Assembly (NCBI GenBank): GCA_917880885.1
Contig: OU862915.1
Location: 36,960,676 to 37,024,675, forward strand
Reading direction: 5' to 3'
DNA: 64,000 nt
Origin: Limnephilus marmoratus
Taxonomy: Eukaryota; Arthropoda; Insecta; Trichoptera; Limnephilidae
The notes below the pieces were generated by a model. It was not told the DNA's origin. It saw nothing but the letters and a program-made list of their open reading frames with translations, and did no database searches. Shown piece by piece: positions 1 through 10,340 of this stretch (within the stretch, counting starts at the first letter, position 1; each line of letters begins with the position of its first letter). Made by a program: the position numbers and the translations under genes.

Positions 1-633
1 TATAGTGTTTTGTTGTTTTTGTGTAAATTAACTAAAATGGACCTTGAGTGGAGCTGTTTTAATTCCATAACATTGAAGATATTGAATATCGTATCAGTGC
101 TGGTAGTAAGCGGTAGTAAGCGGCATTTGAGAATTATTTTTATGATTAGTTTTTGTGCTTTAAGAGCGCTGCCGGTCGCTGCGAACATTTATGAATAGGT
201 ATTTTAAAAAATCTCTTTTATTTCACTCTCTGACAGTAGTCAGAATCGCGCTATAGATGTGTGGGGCTCTGTGCCTTGTGTGTGTGGGCTACGCGCTTCA
301 CCCGTGTCGAATTATTATTTCTGCCGACCACGCATGTTCCAATCTGCAAATGTGTAGAGACAAGACCGCTCGCAGGGGCGTCCTATTGTAAGCGTCCTAT
401 GAATATGCTATTATAGCTACTTATCGTTGTTGCGCGCACAAAATATCCTGTGGGTATTCTAGAATATTAGGATACATAATAAAAAAAAACCGAAAAAAAA
501 AAATTGGGGACCCATATTTTTATTTATTTTCATTAATTGTAGAGTTATTTTTGATACCATGTTTGGGTGAAAACAAGTGGGCTTAATATACATTTTTTTA
601 TTAAAACCGACAATTTTTTCTTAAATTTTGCAT
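1..633. other. Intergenic, no gene recognised
   Basis: AT-rich sequence with short open frames only, none resembling a known protein. A short direct repeat (GCGTCCTAT twice, near 378-400) and a slightly GC-richer patch at about 230-420 are the only structure I see. Confidence 0.6.
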
Positions 634-1140
634 TCAGGATTTTTGTGCGCACTTTTTATGCACATATGATATTTTGTGTAGCAAACGTAGGAAAGGCAAC
701 TTGACCTTTCTCATAGGACCCATATCCCTCAGGCCTCGGGCATATTTTTTCATAAGGTCGAAATATTTCCGCTTTGCAATAAAATCCAAATAAATGGAAT
801 ATTTCTGATAGTATCCGAAAACTAAAAATTGTTTTTGAAAGGCGATGAAATACGCTTTTAAATTTTGAAATCCGAAATAAACCTTTGCTTTTCGAATATA
901 AAAATTTTGAACGCACACATAATTTTTTTTAAAATGACTCATCTTACGTTTTTTCTAACTAAAATTACTGATAACGAAAAAAATAAAAACACGTACATAT
1001 TTATTACACAAATGTATTGTTAACATTTCCGTCACCTCACTTTTTTATTGTTTCATGTAAAAATTATTAATAGATACAAAATTCCATAAGTTTCATAAAC
1101 TTTGGTTTTATAAAGGTGTACAATTCCATTATTTTGTGGT
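634..1140 (-). repeat. Diverged interspersed repeat, copy A (unknown family)
   Basis: The minus strand here matches the plus strand of about 31040-31400, with many substitutions and small indels. Shared landmarks in the same order are ATACATTTGTGTAATAAA, AAAAAGTGAGGTGA, TTAGTTTTCGG and AAAGCGGAAATATTT. The two copies are therefore inverted relative to each other. A 102-codon open frame (634-942, minus) lies in this copy only and is broken in the other, so I do not treat it as a gene. The family is unidentified; an old DNA transposon or non-LTR untranslated region would both fit. Confidence 0.55.
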
Positions 1141-1752
1141 TAACTTTTGAATTTGAATATAAAGTTTGATATTTTCTCTTTCTCTTTCGAACACCGTTTA
1201 AAACTTATTTCTCAACATAATAGTAAGGGAGACACAAGATCGATATGAGTTGTTCCCAAAGCTAACAAATAGCCGAGGGGGGGGGGGGGGGTTAAATTTG
1301 GATTTGTGACCAAAACACCCAAATAAATTGAAAATGTATTTTTTTAGCAAAAGGTAGAGAAAATATCTTGTGCTGATAAATATGTTTTATTTTATTTATT
1401 TTTGTTTCAAATTACGAAATATTGGTCTCAAAAAAATGAATTTCGTATGATTTTGGATGCAACTTAATTTTTTGGTAATTTTTTGACAGTTAAATAGAAA
1501 TATTAAAAAAATATTTTTGCTTTACCTACTGAGTTAATATTGAAGAAAATATATATATTTTAATATTTAATATAGATGTATAATTGTACAGTGGAGTTAT
1601 ATAAATTACATATGGTGTACATACATAGGATACGGTTACATACTAAAATATTGTGCACTTGGGAGAAATTCGAAAAATCTAAATAAAATAGAGGTGAATA
1701 TAGATTAATAATAAATAGAAAGAATGAGAAAAACAGGTAATTATTTAGTTAA
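1141..1752. other. AT-rich intergenic with a G15 run
   Basis: No gene recognised. A run of 15 G (about 1277-1291) stands out in otherwise AT-rich sequence. Confidence 0.5.
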
Positions 1753-1990
1753 TTATTCCTGATGAAGTTTGAGTTTCAGTTTATTGATGTCTTTGGTTTT
1801 TTTTATTTCAATGGGAAGGTTGTTGAAAAACTTTATTCCTAAATAGATGTAATTGTTTTGCATTAGTTTGGTATTAAATTTTGGTATTTTGATGTTATCT
1901 TCATATCTTTTTGATTTTAGTTTAAAATTTTTTGATGATATTATCTTTGTAAATTTGAGTAATTGCATTTTTCTTGAAGATATTCTCTAC
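1753..1990 (-). pseudogene. Non-LTR retrotransposon ORF2 C-terminus, relic
   Basis: An open minus-strand frame encodes the extreme C-terminal tail typical of Jockey/CR1-like ORF2 proteins. It contains NNYIYLGIKFFNNLPIEIK followed by a lysine- and leucine-rich stretch and a stop at 1753. The FNNLPIEIK block is the diagnostic piece. No reverse transcriptase domain is joined to it, so this is a fragment of a dead copy. It lies next to another relic (2050-2470) on the same strand and may be a separate insertion. Confidence 0.65.
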
Positions 1991-2049
1991 TCGAGGCACC
2001 GTGAAATCTGCGAAAAGCATTTCTGTTGGATAAGTGGAGGGTTTCTTTA

Positions 2050-2470
2050 GGATTTTTTTTATTTATTTATTTATTGTTTCTTTACACTGTAGGTAAAAAT
2101 GTATACAATACAATTTGTTACCTCACTAGGACAAGCCTGTGTTGAGGTTAACAATAATTATACAAGTTAACAAAATAACACAAAATTATACAGATTTTGA
2201 AAGAACAATATTGTTGTATTTCTTACAGATTGAGATTATGGGTACCCAGTACCCACTAAACTGATGGCGCTAGGTAGTACATTAATGTAGACTTTTAGGG
2301 TGACCATAGTTTTGAGATCTGATTCAAAATAAAATAAAGTATTTTTTTGTTTTGTTTTTAAGATTAAGTTGTAAATTATTAGGATTACTTTAATGATTAG
2401 TTTCTGGATTACTTTGATCGGGGTTAGAATATTGTTGTATGACCCCCCCCCCCCCCCCCCCATGCAATAA
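2050..2470 (-). pseudogene. Non-LTR retrotransposon 3' end with TAAA-type tail, relic
   Basis: Read on the minus strand, the relic encodes an ORF2 C-terminal segment (NNILTPIKVIQKLIIKVIL) homologous to the segment at 19190-19260. It then runs through a 3' untranslated stretch and ends in a repeated TAAA tail (TTTATTTATTTATT on the plus strand near 2058). A run of 19 C (2443-2461) falls where the family has a Trp-Gly motif, so a homopolymer has expanded inside the old coding sequence. The 3' region contains an inverted CCTCACTAGG / GTGTTGAGG stretch comparable to the 3' region of the copy at 18.9-20.0 kb. Confidence 0.65.
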
Positions 2471-2539
2471 TTCCATATTGAATTAATGACTGGATTAGTG
2501 CATAGTATACTCTTTTTAGATTGTTGAGATTATTATTAT

Positions 2540-2615
2540 TTTTTTATATGAGCTCCACACAGGAGGCCCTGAGGAAAATAATTTCTCTGAGGGCCTAGGT
2601 CATCTTTGGGGATGC
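2540..2615. repeat. Short hairpin-forming repeat
   Basis: AGGCCCTGAGGAAA and TTTCTCTGAGGGCCT form an imperfect hairpin. A related version, with AGGCCCTGAGGAAAGTAATTTTCCT, occurs at about 27770-27815. It is probably a small conserved piece of a repeat family whose identity I cannot tell. Confidence 0.45.
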
Positions 2616-2639
2616 TGTGTGTATATTATTAAAAAAACA

Positions 2640-3419
2640 TTTCTTTGGGTAATTTTAATTTATGTGCGACAAATTTGAGTTAAAAAAATAATACGAATTC
2701 TTGCACACAAAAAGACTTTTTTTCTCATTTTAATTTTATAGTTTTATATTTTTTTTATATTTCTGTAGTATATAGGGATTTAATTTTATAATTTTATATT
2801 TTTTTATATTTCTGTAGTATATGTAGTATATTTTTTTAAATAATTACCATTAATTACAAGTAATGGTCAGAGTTGCCTCTAAAATGATTAAAAAGATGAA
2901 TTTTTGAAAAATGGGATATATTTGTCAGATTATTTAGGAAACCGTGGTGAATCAAATGGTGTAAACAAAAAAAAATTTGGTCGAAAACCTCACATGGGAT
3001 ATTTTGTGAATGCAACGACGATATTTTCTCAAGAGTTTTGAGAATAAATATATATATATTTTTTTTTTTATACGTTATTAATTTATCAAAAAAAACATTC
3101 TTGCATCTATTTATTATATACTTGATGTGGAAAATAACATAGTTACTATATTAAGCCAAATAATGTATATGCGGATATACAATTGGATATATGCATAATA
3201 ATAATTATACCATAATAAAAAGTCATACAGCTTCATATGTGCTAGAGCTACAAAACTACACTACTTGGATGTTTTTGACCACAAATGTTTAAAAAACTGG
3301 CGTAAAAGTACTAATGACGTGTAAGCCCATAGAAGGGTTCTCGAGAAACACAGAAATGCATTGATTGAAATTGCACAAACGAATTGGTTATGGCGACCCA
3401 GCTTGAAATGCTGCAAATG
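2640..3419. other. Intergenic, no gene recognised
   Basis: AT-rich sequence with a local direct duplication near 2735-2830 (TTTAATTTTATA ... TTTCTGTAGTATAT occurs twice). I see no coding signal. Confidence 0.5.
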
Positions 3420-3690
3420 GGTCCAATCTTTGTGGCGTCATTTTTAGTTAAATAAGAACAAATAACTTTGTAAAAACAGCTTTATGTAATCAATATTATC
3501 AACATATTTCGAAAACGGAGTATTCTCTTCGTCAGGATAAGATTAATATTAAAAGACAAACAAGTATAGGCATATGAGAATTATAGACAAAATATTAAAG
3601 GGAGAGATGATTAATTACTTAAAAATATCACAAAATGCAATTATACATATAAAATGAAATATAAAAATTATTTTTAAGTTAAATACCCTT
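3420..3690 (+). repeat. Interspersed repeat, three partial copies in the window
   Basis: Parts of this stretch recur in the same orientation elsewhere. GGCGTCATTTTTA through TTCTTCGTCAGGATAAGATTA matches about 18400-18505. The following GACAAAC ... GATGATTAATTACTTAAAAATATCA matches about 29400-29530. The copies are diverged. I cannot assign the family. Confidence 0.5.
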
Positions 3691-3695
3691 ATAGT

Positions 3696-4529
3696 ATAGT
3701 AAAGTCATTGGAGAAGCTGTGTAGAGGATATTTTTAATGAAAGGAAGGAGAGGAATTTCTGGGTAGGTAAAAGTATGAAATGATGGTGGAGAGAGTCCGG
3801 CTGTAGAGATCAAAAGATCTCCCACTTCCAGTTTCTCCCAATCCGGCCCGCCACGCAGTAAGTGGACAAAATCATCCGCCACCAAAACCCATGCAGACCT
3901 TACCCGTGAACCCGGGAACCCATGCTCAGTCACCAAACATAGCGGACCACTTGGGGTGACCAAGTGGCGGGGGTGTTGGTATCCAATAAATGGTTCCCGG
4001 GGCGATGGTACCTATAACGCCTCCCAAATTAAAAATTTATTATAGTACTTGACATAAACAATTTTAATTTTGCACAATTTTAGTATGAAAGCTCGGTCAG
4101 TATTGGTATACCATAGCAAAGTCATTGGAGAAGCTGTGTAGAGGATATTTTTAATGAAAGGAAGGAGAGGAATTTCTGGGTAGGTAAAAGTATGAAATGA
4201 TGGTGGAGAGAGTCCGGCTGTAGAGATCAAAAGATCTCCCACTTCCAGTTTCTCCCAATCCGGCCCGCCACGCAGTAAGTGGACAAAATCATCCGCCACC
4301 AAAACCCATGCAGACCTTACCCGTGAACCCGGGAACCCATGCTCAGTCACCAAACATAGCGGACCACTTGGGGTGACCAAGTGGCGGGGGTGTTGGTATC
4401 CAATAAATGGTTCCCGGGGCGATGGTACCTATAACGCCTCCCAAATTAAAAATTTATTATAGTACTTGACATAAACAATTTTAATTTTGCACAATTTTAG
4501 TATGAAAGCTCGGTCAGTATTGGTATACC
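3696..4529. repeat. Exact 417-bp tandem duplication (two copies)
   Basis: Copy 1 is 3696-4112 and copy 2 is 4113-4529. They look identical by eye apart from the first few bases. Each copy contains a minus-strand open stretch of about 90-120 codons (VTPSGPLCLVTEHGF ... LRGGPDWEKLEVGDLL). It begins at a TTG with no ATG, and I do not recognise the product. The period of 417 is divisible by three, which keeps the frame. The sequence is much GC-richer than its surroundings, so the unit probably came from a gene or mobile element elsewhere. Near-identity implies a recent duplication, or an assembly duplication. Confidence 0.8.
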
Positions 4530-4748
4530 GCGATGAGTCACTGAACAGAAAAAAAAACGAATAAAAAATATCGATTACTCGGGCAAGGACAACACTAGTC
4601 TACCGATAAAATTCGTTACATCACTACTTCGCTTTATATGTATTTGTCAACACCCTCGTTCCCCGGCCCCCCCAGGAGAACTGAGCGAAAGGGACACCTG
4701 CACGTCGGGCCGAAAATACCTAAATAAAATCTTCGAAATCGATGTTTT

Positions 4749-5060
4749 GTATTCCCCATTTTTCTTCTCCAAAACTGGACCGATTTTAAATTTTTTTTTC
4801 ACTAACTGTATTAAAAGAAAATATTCTATGTCGGTACGTTTTGCTTTTTTTCAAAATACATTGTTTAGTTTGTATACTGAACGTTTTTTGACGGCGTTTA
4901 AATTAGGCAATTTTATTCATTTTTGGAAGGTCCTAACTTCTATAAGAAGTAAATTATCAAAAAAAACAAAACGTACCGACACGCTAGTGGTCGATATCTA
5001 TATTATGTAAAAAAAAATTTTGCTCTAGGGTCAAAATCCAGAGAGATAAACGGGGAATAC
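4749..5060. repeat. Nested inverted repeat, probable foldback/MITE element
   Basis: The outer arms begin GTATTCCCCATTT (4749) and end AAACGGGGAATAC (5060), with weaker complementarity continuing inward for about 40 bases. An inner pair, TGTCGGTACGTTTTG (4829-4843) and CAAAACGTACCGACA (4967-4981), is perfect. The open frame at 4747-5010 covers the hairpin and is not a credible protein. Outer-arm sequences of the kind 'CTGGACCGATTTT' occur near RTE-type retrotransposon ends, so a composite origin is possible. Confidence 0.6.
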
Positions 5061-5156
5061 GTTTGTATGGAAAAACGCAGCTAGTATTTCCTCTTAATGA
5101 TGGGGTCAAGGGCACTGGCGTATGCATATGCGTCTCAACTCGAATACCGCGTCCAT

Positions 5157-7010
5157 GCTAAAATTCCGTATTCGATGTGAGATTGACCAAGTGGGTAATA
5201 TACTGTTTTTAAAAGTTTTAGGTTAAGGAAATTGCGTGTTTGTTTGAAAAAGTATATAGATTTGCGGATTCTTGTTTTTAGTGTTATGCATATGTTGTTT
5301 CCAATTTAGGAATATAACAAAGGTTACTCCTAAATATTTGATAGTGTTTACTTGCTCTAGGCATGGGCAGTCACGGTTCCGGTTTAAAGGTGAATTTTTA
5401 CATTCGAGTATTTTTAATGGTGGGGTTAGGTGTGACTTTGAGATATTAGTGAGACTAGATAGTAAGTATTTTGTTTTCTGTATATTTAGAGTTAATGTGT
5501 TCGAGTAGAGACAATTTTTTACCTTTTGAATTCCTTCCTCCACTTTGCAAAATGCGGTAAGCCAGTTTTTTGCTTGGAAGAGTAGGACAGTGTCATCGGC
5601 GAAACTGACAATAGTGGCATCGACATCTAGGTTACATAACTCGTTAATATATATTAGGAAGAGCGTTGGAGCTATAACACTGCCTTGCGGGACCCCGAAA
5701 CTGATGGGCAAGTTCTGACTCTTTGTTGTTCTGAGTTTAACGCATTGGGATCTGTCAGATAAGAAGCTGGAGAGGAGGCCTAATTCTTTGTTCCTATTAC
5801 CTATATTGAACATTTTGCGTTTTAGTTTGATGTGTGAGATTGTGTCAAATACTTTGCATAGGTCGAGAAATACCGATAGACATTTTGAGCCCTTATCCAA
5901 ATGGCCAGAAATATGGTCAGTGATCGAGGCTATGGCATCGTTGGTGCTATTATGGTTTCTGAATCCAAATTGCCGCGGCGATAGTAAGTTGTTGATTTCC
6001 AGATATTCCATGAGACTATTATTGACGATCTTTTCAAATACTTTGGACATGGAATTAAGCAATGTAATAAATAGGTCAATAATTACTAATATCAAGTTTG
6101 GAGCCTGTTTTGAAAATATGGATAATGAGACCTTGTTTTAGAATGGTGGGAAATAGCCCTTTGCGGATGCTAATATTAAGCAGATGCGTTAATGGTTGAA
6201 TTGTACCAGGGGCAATTTATTTAAGCACATTGTTTGGTATTTCATTTGAATGAAACTTCTTTCTCTGTAATCGTTTTAAGAACAAATCGGGTTGGAAAAT
6301 CATCATTGGTTGCGTGGTGACTAGGACCAAGCGTATCGTTATTTATTTGGATTTTTTTTGCTAGTTCCGGACCTATATTTGCAAATTAATGGTTTATGTA
6401 ATTGACAATTGGGGTTCAATGTAAAGTCTACAGTGATATCTTTAATATTGAGAGAGTTTAATATGTCGATAGGTTTATTTGAATTGGTAGCTTCTTTGAG
6501 GACTTTCCATATTTTTTTAGGGTCATTGTTGCATTCGGATTTTTTTTTGTTATAATATAGATTTTTGGCTTTCAGAATGACTTGTGTGCAGATATTTCGG
6601 TATCTTTTGTAGAAATTATGTAGTACGGTATCGTACGGGTTTGTGGCATATTTTTTTATGTATGGAATTGCGTTTCCGAATGCAGTTGATTATAGTGTGG
6701 TTTATACATGGTTTGAGAGGTTCGATCGCTCTAGGAATGGTATTTGTGGTGATTTTGGTGTTTTGGACAAGGGTGTCTTGTAGGTAGGCAAGTATTTCCA
6801 GGCCTCCTATATGTTAGTTATATTATAGAGTATGTCCTAGGATTTTGAAATAATCTTTTTGTTGAGGTTGTCATGGTTAATTGTTTCCTTGGTTATTTTA
6901 GTTTAAGGTTTGCTTTGTATGTTGTGTTTGGAACTCATTATGAAAGAGGTGGCGTAGTGATCTTTAATTGATGATATGTGGATTTCAGAAGTGTATTAGT
7001 TGGTTGGTTT
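5157..7010 (-). pseudogene. Non-LTR retrotransposon ORF2 relic (endonuclease end, linker, reverse transcriptase)
   Basis: Read from high to low coordinate, the relic shows the C-terminal end of an AP-type endonuclease (SSIKDHYATSF near 6960-7000), a linker (IPRAIEPLKP; NNDPKKIWKVLKEA near 6490-6540) and a reverse transcriptase. RT landmarks are FGFRNHNSTNDAIA, VFLDLCKVFDTISH, the catalytic-region GVPQGSVIAPTLFLIYIN and FADDTVLLF, then NTIKYLGVTF. The longest clean frame is 5223-6095. Upstream segments need frame changes and cross stops. The relic breaks off at 5157, inside the block that continues as AWGNTYYNA in the sister copy at 18.87-19.98 kb. Jockey-like membership is my inference. Confidence 0.8.
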
Positions 7011-7119
7011 GACCATAATATGGTCAAATTAATCAACAATCAAAATTTCCAGGCCTTTAGAATTGATTCCTTCTCTTCATTCCTTTAATTCAATTATAAA
7101 TTCCCAAAAAACAACTTGA

Positions 7120-7545
7120 ATGAATGGGGAGACCGATTATTCTATCTCATACCGACCAAACACCGCTCAAAGAGGAGACCGATTATTCTATCACATTTTC
7201 TCACAGGCTAAAACCTATTGATTAATGTGTTTGCCTCTTTTTAGTGTCGCTATTTCGTTTCATTTCAAATCACAATAAGTGGGGAGGCTACGAAGCACCA
7301 CACAAAAATGAGACCAAAAGGCTACGAAGCACCGCATAAAGAGGAGACTGATATGCTACCAAGCACCGCACAAAGAGGAGACCGATTACTCTATCTCATT
7401 ATCTCGCAGGCTAAAACATACAGATTAATGTGTTTGTCTCTTTTTAGTGTCGCTTTTTCGTTTAATTTCAAATCACAATAAGTGGGGAGGCTACGAAGCA
7501 CCGCTAAAAGAGGAGACCAATAGGCTACGAAGCACCACACCAAAG
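7120..7545. repeat. Imperfect tandem repeat, about 203-bp period
   Basis: AGAGGAGACCGATTA starts near 7171 and again near 7374. It is followed in both by a shared block containing TTTTTAGTGTCGCT and AATAAGTGGGGAGGCTACGA. A partial third unit starts near 7509. Within each unit GGCTACGAAGCACCGC is itself repeated. No coding potential is seen. Confidence 0.7.
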
Positions 7546-7599
7546 TCGAAAGTTTTCGACTAACTATGTAATGAAATTGAAGGCTTGGCCCTCCGTGGA

Positions 7600-8109
7600 A
7601 TGAGTGAACCGCACGGACGGATTAAGGGCCGGTATTGAGGAATGAATTAGTAACTTTTGATTAGTGTCTTGTGTATTACCTCGCAGTGACTTGATCAACT
7701 ACTCGCGAGCTGTGTTTCGAACAGACCCGAGCCGAGATTGACGTGGAACGATGCAAGACGATGACATCTGACGTCATTTTTGGGTCTGAGATTAACTAGA
7801 GACAATAACGTCACACGTCAAAAAGACTTTAGTTTTAATTCCTGAATAAAGCGATTCGGACAATCCCCGATAGCGACGGACTAGATACGAGTACCTGGGA
7901 CGCGGGCGGGACGGGACAGCGCGGGGACCTTATTACCATCTCAGGACTATTGACTACGACAAATGATAAATTCCTTGCGTGAAAGGGACGCCCGGACGAC
8001 TCGGCTGAATCGCGGCCGCGTTTTGATCTACGGGTTTTTAGAATGGCGGCCGGCGGTAGCGGGATACGAGTCGTTCATAATACCGTCGACCACTTCGCGG
8101 CGCGCCGCC
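7600..8109. other. CpG- and GC-rich patch in AT-rich DNA
   Basis: From about 7640 the base composition shifts, with many CpG (for example GGGACGCGGGCGGGACGGG near 7900). A palindromic CRE-like TGACGTCA is near 7769-7776. I find no convincing open frame or splice structure. It could be the promoter or first exon of an unseen gene, or the GC-rich body of a transposon whose end is the palindrome at 8110-8291. Confidence 0.4.
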
Positions 8110-8291
8110 CAATAGCGCCGTTTACACGCACACTTCGGAGCGACCGAATCCCGCGCCACTTCAGGCCGTCGCGCAGAAAAGTCTCACAGTGAACTGCGTT
8201 GTAAACCTATCAGTCTTTACTTTTCTGCGCGGCGGCCTGGAGTGGCGCGGGACTCGGTCGCTCCGAAGTGTGCGTGTAAACGGCGCTATTG
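8110..8291. repeat. GC-rich 73-bp inverted repeat (MITE-like palindrome)
   Basis: Arms are 8110-8182 and 8219-8291, with about 3 mismatches and a loop of about 36 bases. The outermost 18 bases (CAATAGCGCCGTTTACAC) are exactly mirrored. No clear target-site duplication is visible, so transposon status is inferred only from the structure. A transcript would form a very stable hairpin. Confidence 0.75.
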
Positions 8292-8930
8292 AATAATATT
8301 TAAATACCTATGAAACATTATAATATTTAAATCGTTTACGGAACACATTATTCATTGAAATAATTTAACAGCAAAATAAATGGAAATTAAAAATTTATAG
8401 TGCCGTTAAAAATCGCACGATACAAGGCCAAAGGTAAGGAATGAAGAATCAATTTCTTTTGAAATTGAGAATCAGGTCGAGTGTTTCACAAGATTGAATT
8501 TATGCATTTAATTCGGTCATTCAATTTTGCCCACGTCTAATATTGATAGGTTTGAATTGTTAGATGTTGTGTTAGTAGTTGAAGGATTTATTTTTGTTAT
8601 GTGTGTAGATTATGTCGAAATGTGATAGGATAATTACCCGATATTTTAGGTAATTTTTTTCAAATCGTCTACATGTTTTATATAAATAATTTTATCGTTC
8701 GTGATGATTCTACCTTCCTTGTACCAGACATATGTATAATTTTTTTATTTGGCAATTTTTTTTGTTTGCCATAAAAGTTCTTTGTGATAGGGGGTTACAG
8801 GGTAAACAGATTCTTAAAAAGAAATAATTAATTACATGTATTAAAATAATGATGAAAATGAAATATTTAGCTTGATTTGTACATAGTTTAGAAAAGACAT
8901 TATTTCATGTAATTATTGTTCAGGTGTAGG
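8292..8930. other. Intergenic, no gene recognised
   Basis: AT-rich sequence. I see no coding frame, repeat match or RNA gene. Confidence 0.5.
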
Positions 8931-8944
8931 GGTGTGATGTATCA

Positions 8945-9110
8945 ATGTAAGTGTACCAGTACAAGCGAGATAGCCTGCTTGGGAGATACTATTTAAAGGA
9001 ATGCATGCCTGACTTGTCCTCTCTTGCTTACGAGCAGCTCCTGAATAAATACTCGTACCATTACTTATGCTCTCTTCATTAGCCGAGTACTACCCGTACA
9101 TACACCCATA
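8945..9110 (+). repeat. Possible solo LTR or short terminal-repeat element
   Basis: The ends are imperfect inverses (GGGTGTGATGTA at left, TACATACACCC at right). Inside, a TATA-like TATTTAAAG precedes a GAATAAATA polyadenylation-type signal by about 60-70 bases, the order expected in an LTR. I found no clean target-site duplication and no second copy in the window. Confidence 0.35.
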
Positions 9111-9614
9111 AGGCACTTTACATGACAAATTACTTCTTCAATTTTTGTTGTAAAAAAATATGGCTTTTTGATAATACGCCGTGATTGAAAAAAAAGAAAA
9201 CTTTATCAGGGATTTTAACGTTTTAAAATCAACACCTGAAATTTCGTGTTGTCGTCGATGTGAAATGTAGTACCTAGGTAAAATAAAAATGTTTTTTTAT
9301 TAAATTTCTTGTGCTATTGCAAATTTTAGTTTAACATAAAAGAAATTACACAACAAAATAATTGCCGAAATAGGATATTTATACAAAATAATAATAAAAA
9401 TTTTAATAATAACAATTTAAAAAAAAAACAGGCGAAGGTGAAGATTTTGTCAATGAGACGAGATTATTTCAAGAATTAAAAGAATTTCTCTTTTGAATCT
9501 CTCTTCGCTGACGTTAAATATATCAATCTCGCAAGAGATTCTATTCAGAGGCAACCCATCCACCGGAAAGACCATTGGAAGGTTTGTCCTTCAAGCAGAA
9601 ATGTAGAATAATTT
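9111..9614. other. Intergenic, no gene recognised
   Basis: AT-rich and without a recognisable gene. A minus-strand stretch near 9480-9590 is partly open but matches nothing I know. Confidence 0.4.
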
Positions 9615-9624
9615 AATGATTACG

Positions 9625-9875
9625 TTTTTTTCGTTATTTGTTTTTGGGGTGTTATGCCGTGTTGCGCTACCTCCTTCTTTAGCCAACGTTTCGGACAGCG
9701 TTGCAGTGTCAATGTGTAGACATCTAACGGATCTGCCGGATCTGCCGGATCTGCCCTGATGGTGGACACTGCAACGTGGTCCGAAACGTTGGCTATAGAA
9801 GGAGGTAGCGCAACAAGGCATAACACCCCAAAAACAAATAACGAAAATACTTTTGGCCGTGAAAATCTTAAAAAC
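9625..9875 (-). mobile_element. Palindromic A-tailed element, copy 1
   Basis: It is flanked by a perfect 10-bp direct repeat, AATGATTACG (9615-9624 and 9876-9885). In minus-strand sense it has an asymmetric head (AAGATTTTCACGGCC), then long inverted arms running from GTTATTTGTTTTTGGGGTGT through ACCTCCTTCT. The centre holds a short GATCTGCCG minisatellite, the mirrored arm follows, and the element ends in a short A tail. The 10-bp duplication plus A tail suggests LINE-driven retroposition. A Mutator-like MITE also makes 9-10 bp duplications and has long inverted arms. Open frames across it are by-products of the palindrome. Confidence 0.75.
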
Positions 9876-10129
9876 AATGATTACGCTGTCTAAGATAGGC
9901 ATCTGGAACTTATAGAACCACACGCTTCGAAATAGCCGAGTTGTCAATACAATCTCTCAGTTACTTTTATACAAAAGTCAAAGTTCAAACTCGTTTCAGT
10001 TTATGGCCGAGCACAGTGTACCTATGAGAGGTGAAACTAAATCTGACAAAAGTCAGGACATTACATTTCAAAACATTATAATGCAGCTGGTTTTATCGAC
10101 TCCATTCTAAAATGTTGTCAACATCATAT

Positions 10130-10340
10130 TGAAGACGCAGGCAATCATCAATATTTCTAATTTAAAAATATGTCTAATAGTAAAAATAATTGAAGATCAT
10201 TAGCGAAAATGAGAAAATGGAACAATCGGATGACTATTAATAAAAGCAATGACATTTGTGAAAATAGAAAAGAGGAGAGGCCCTAGGATTGATCCTTGGG
10301 TAACCCCAAAAAAATTAGAAACTCAAGTAACATTATATTG
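10130..10340 (-). pseudogene. Non-LTR reverse transcriptase relic
   Basis: The minus strand encodes GVTQGSILGPLLFSIF (near 10260-10307), the conserved RT block, followed by ANDLQLFL (near 10180-10205), a decayed version of the catalytic A/F-x-D-D block. Stops and frame changes separate the pieces. The same relic, differently mutated, is at 32330-32470. Confidence 0.7.

Noticed and set aside
9591..9947. Protein-coding gene across the palindromic element at 9.6 kb
   Set aside because: Open frames exist on both strands and in all three copies because of the inverted arms. The sequence is that of the mobile element.
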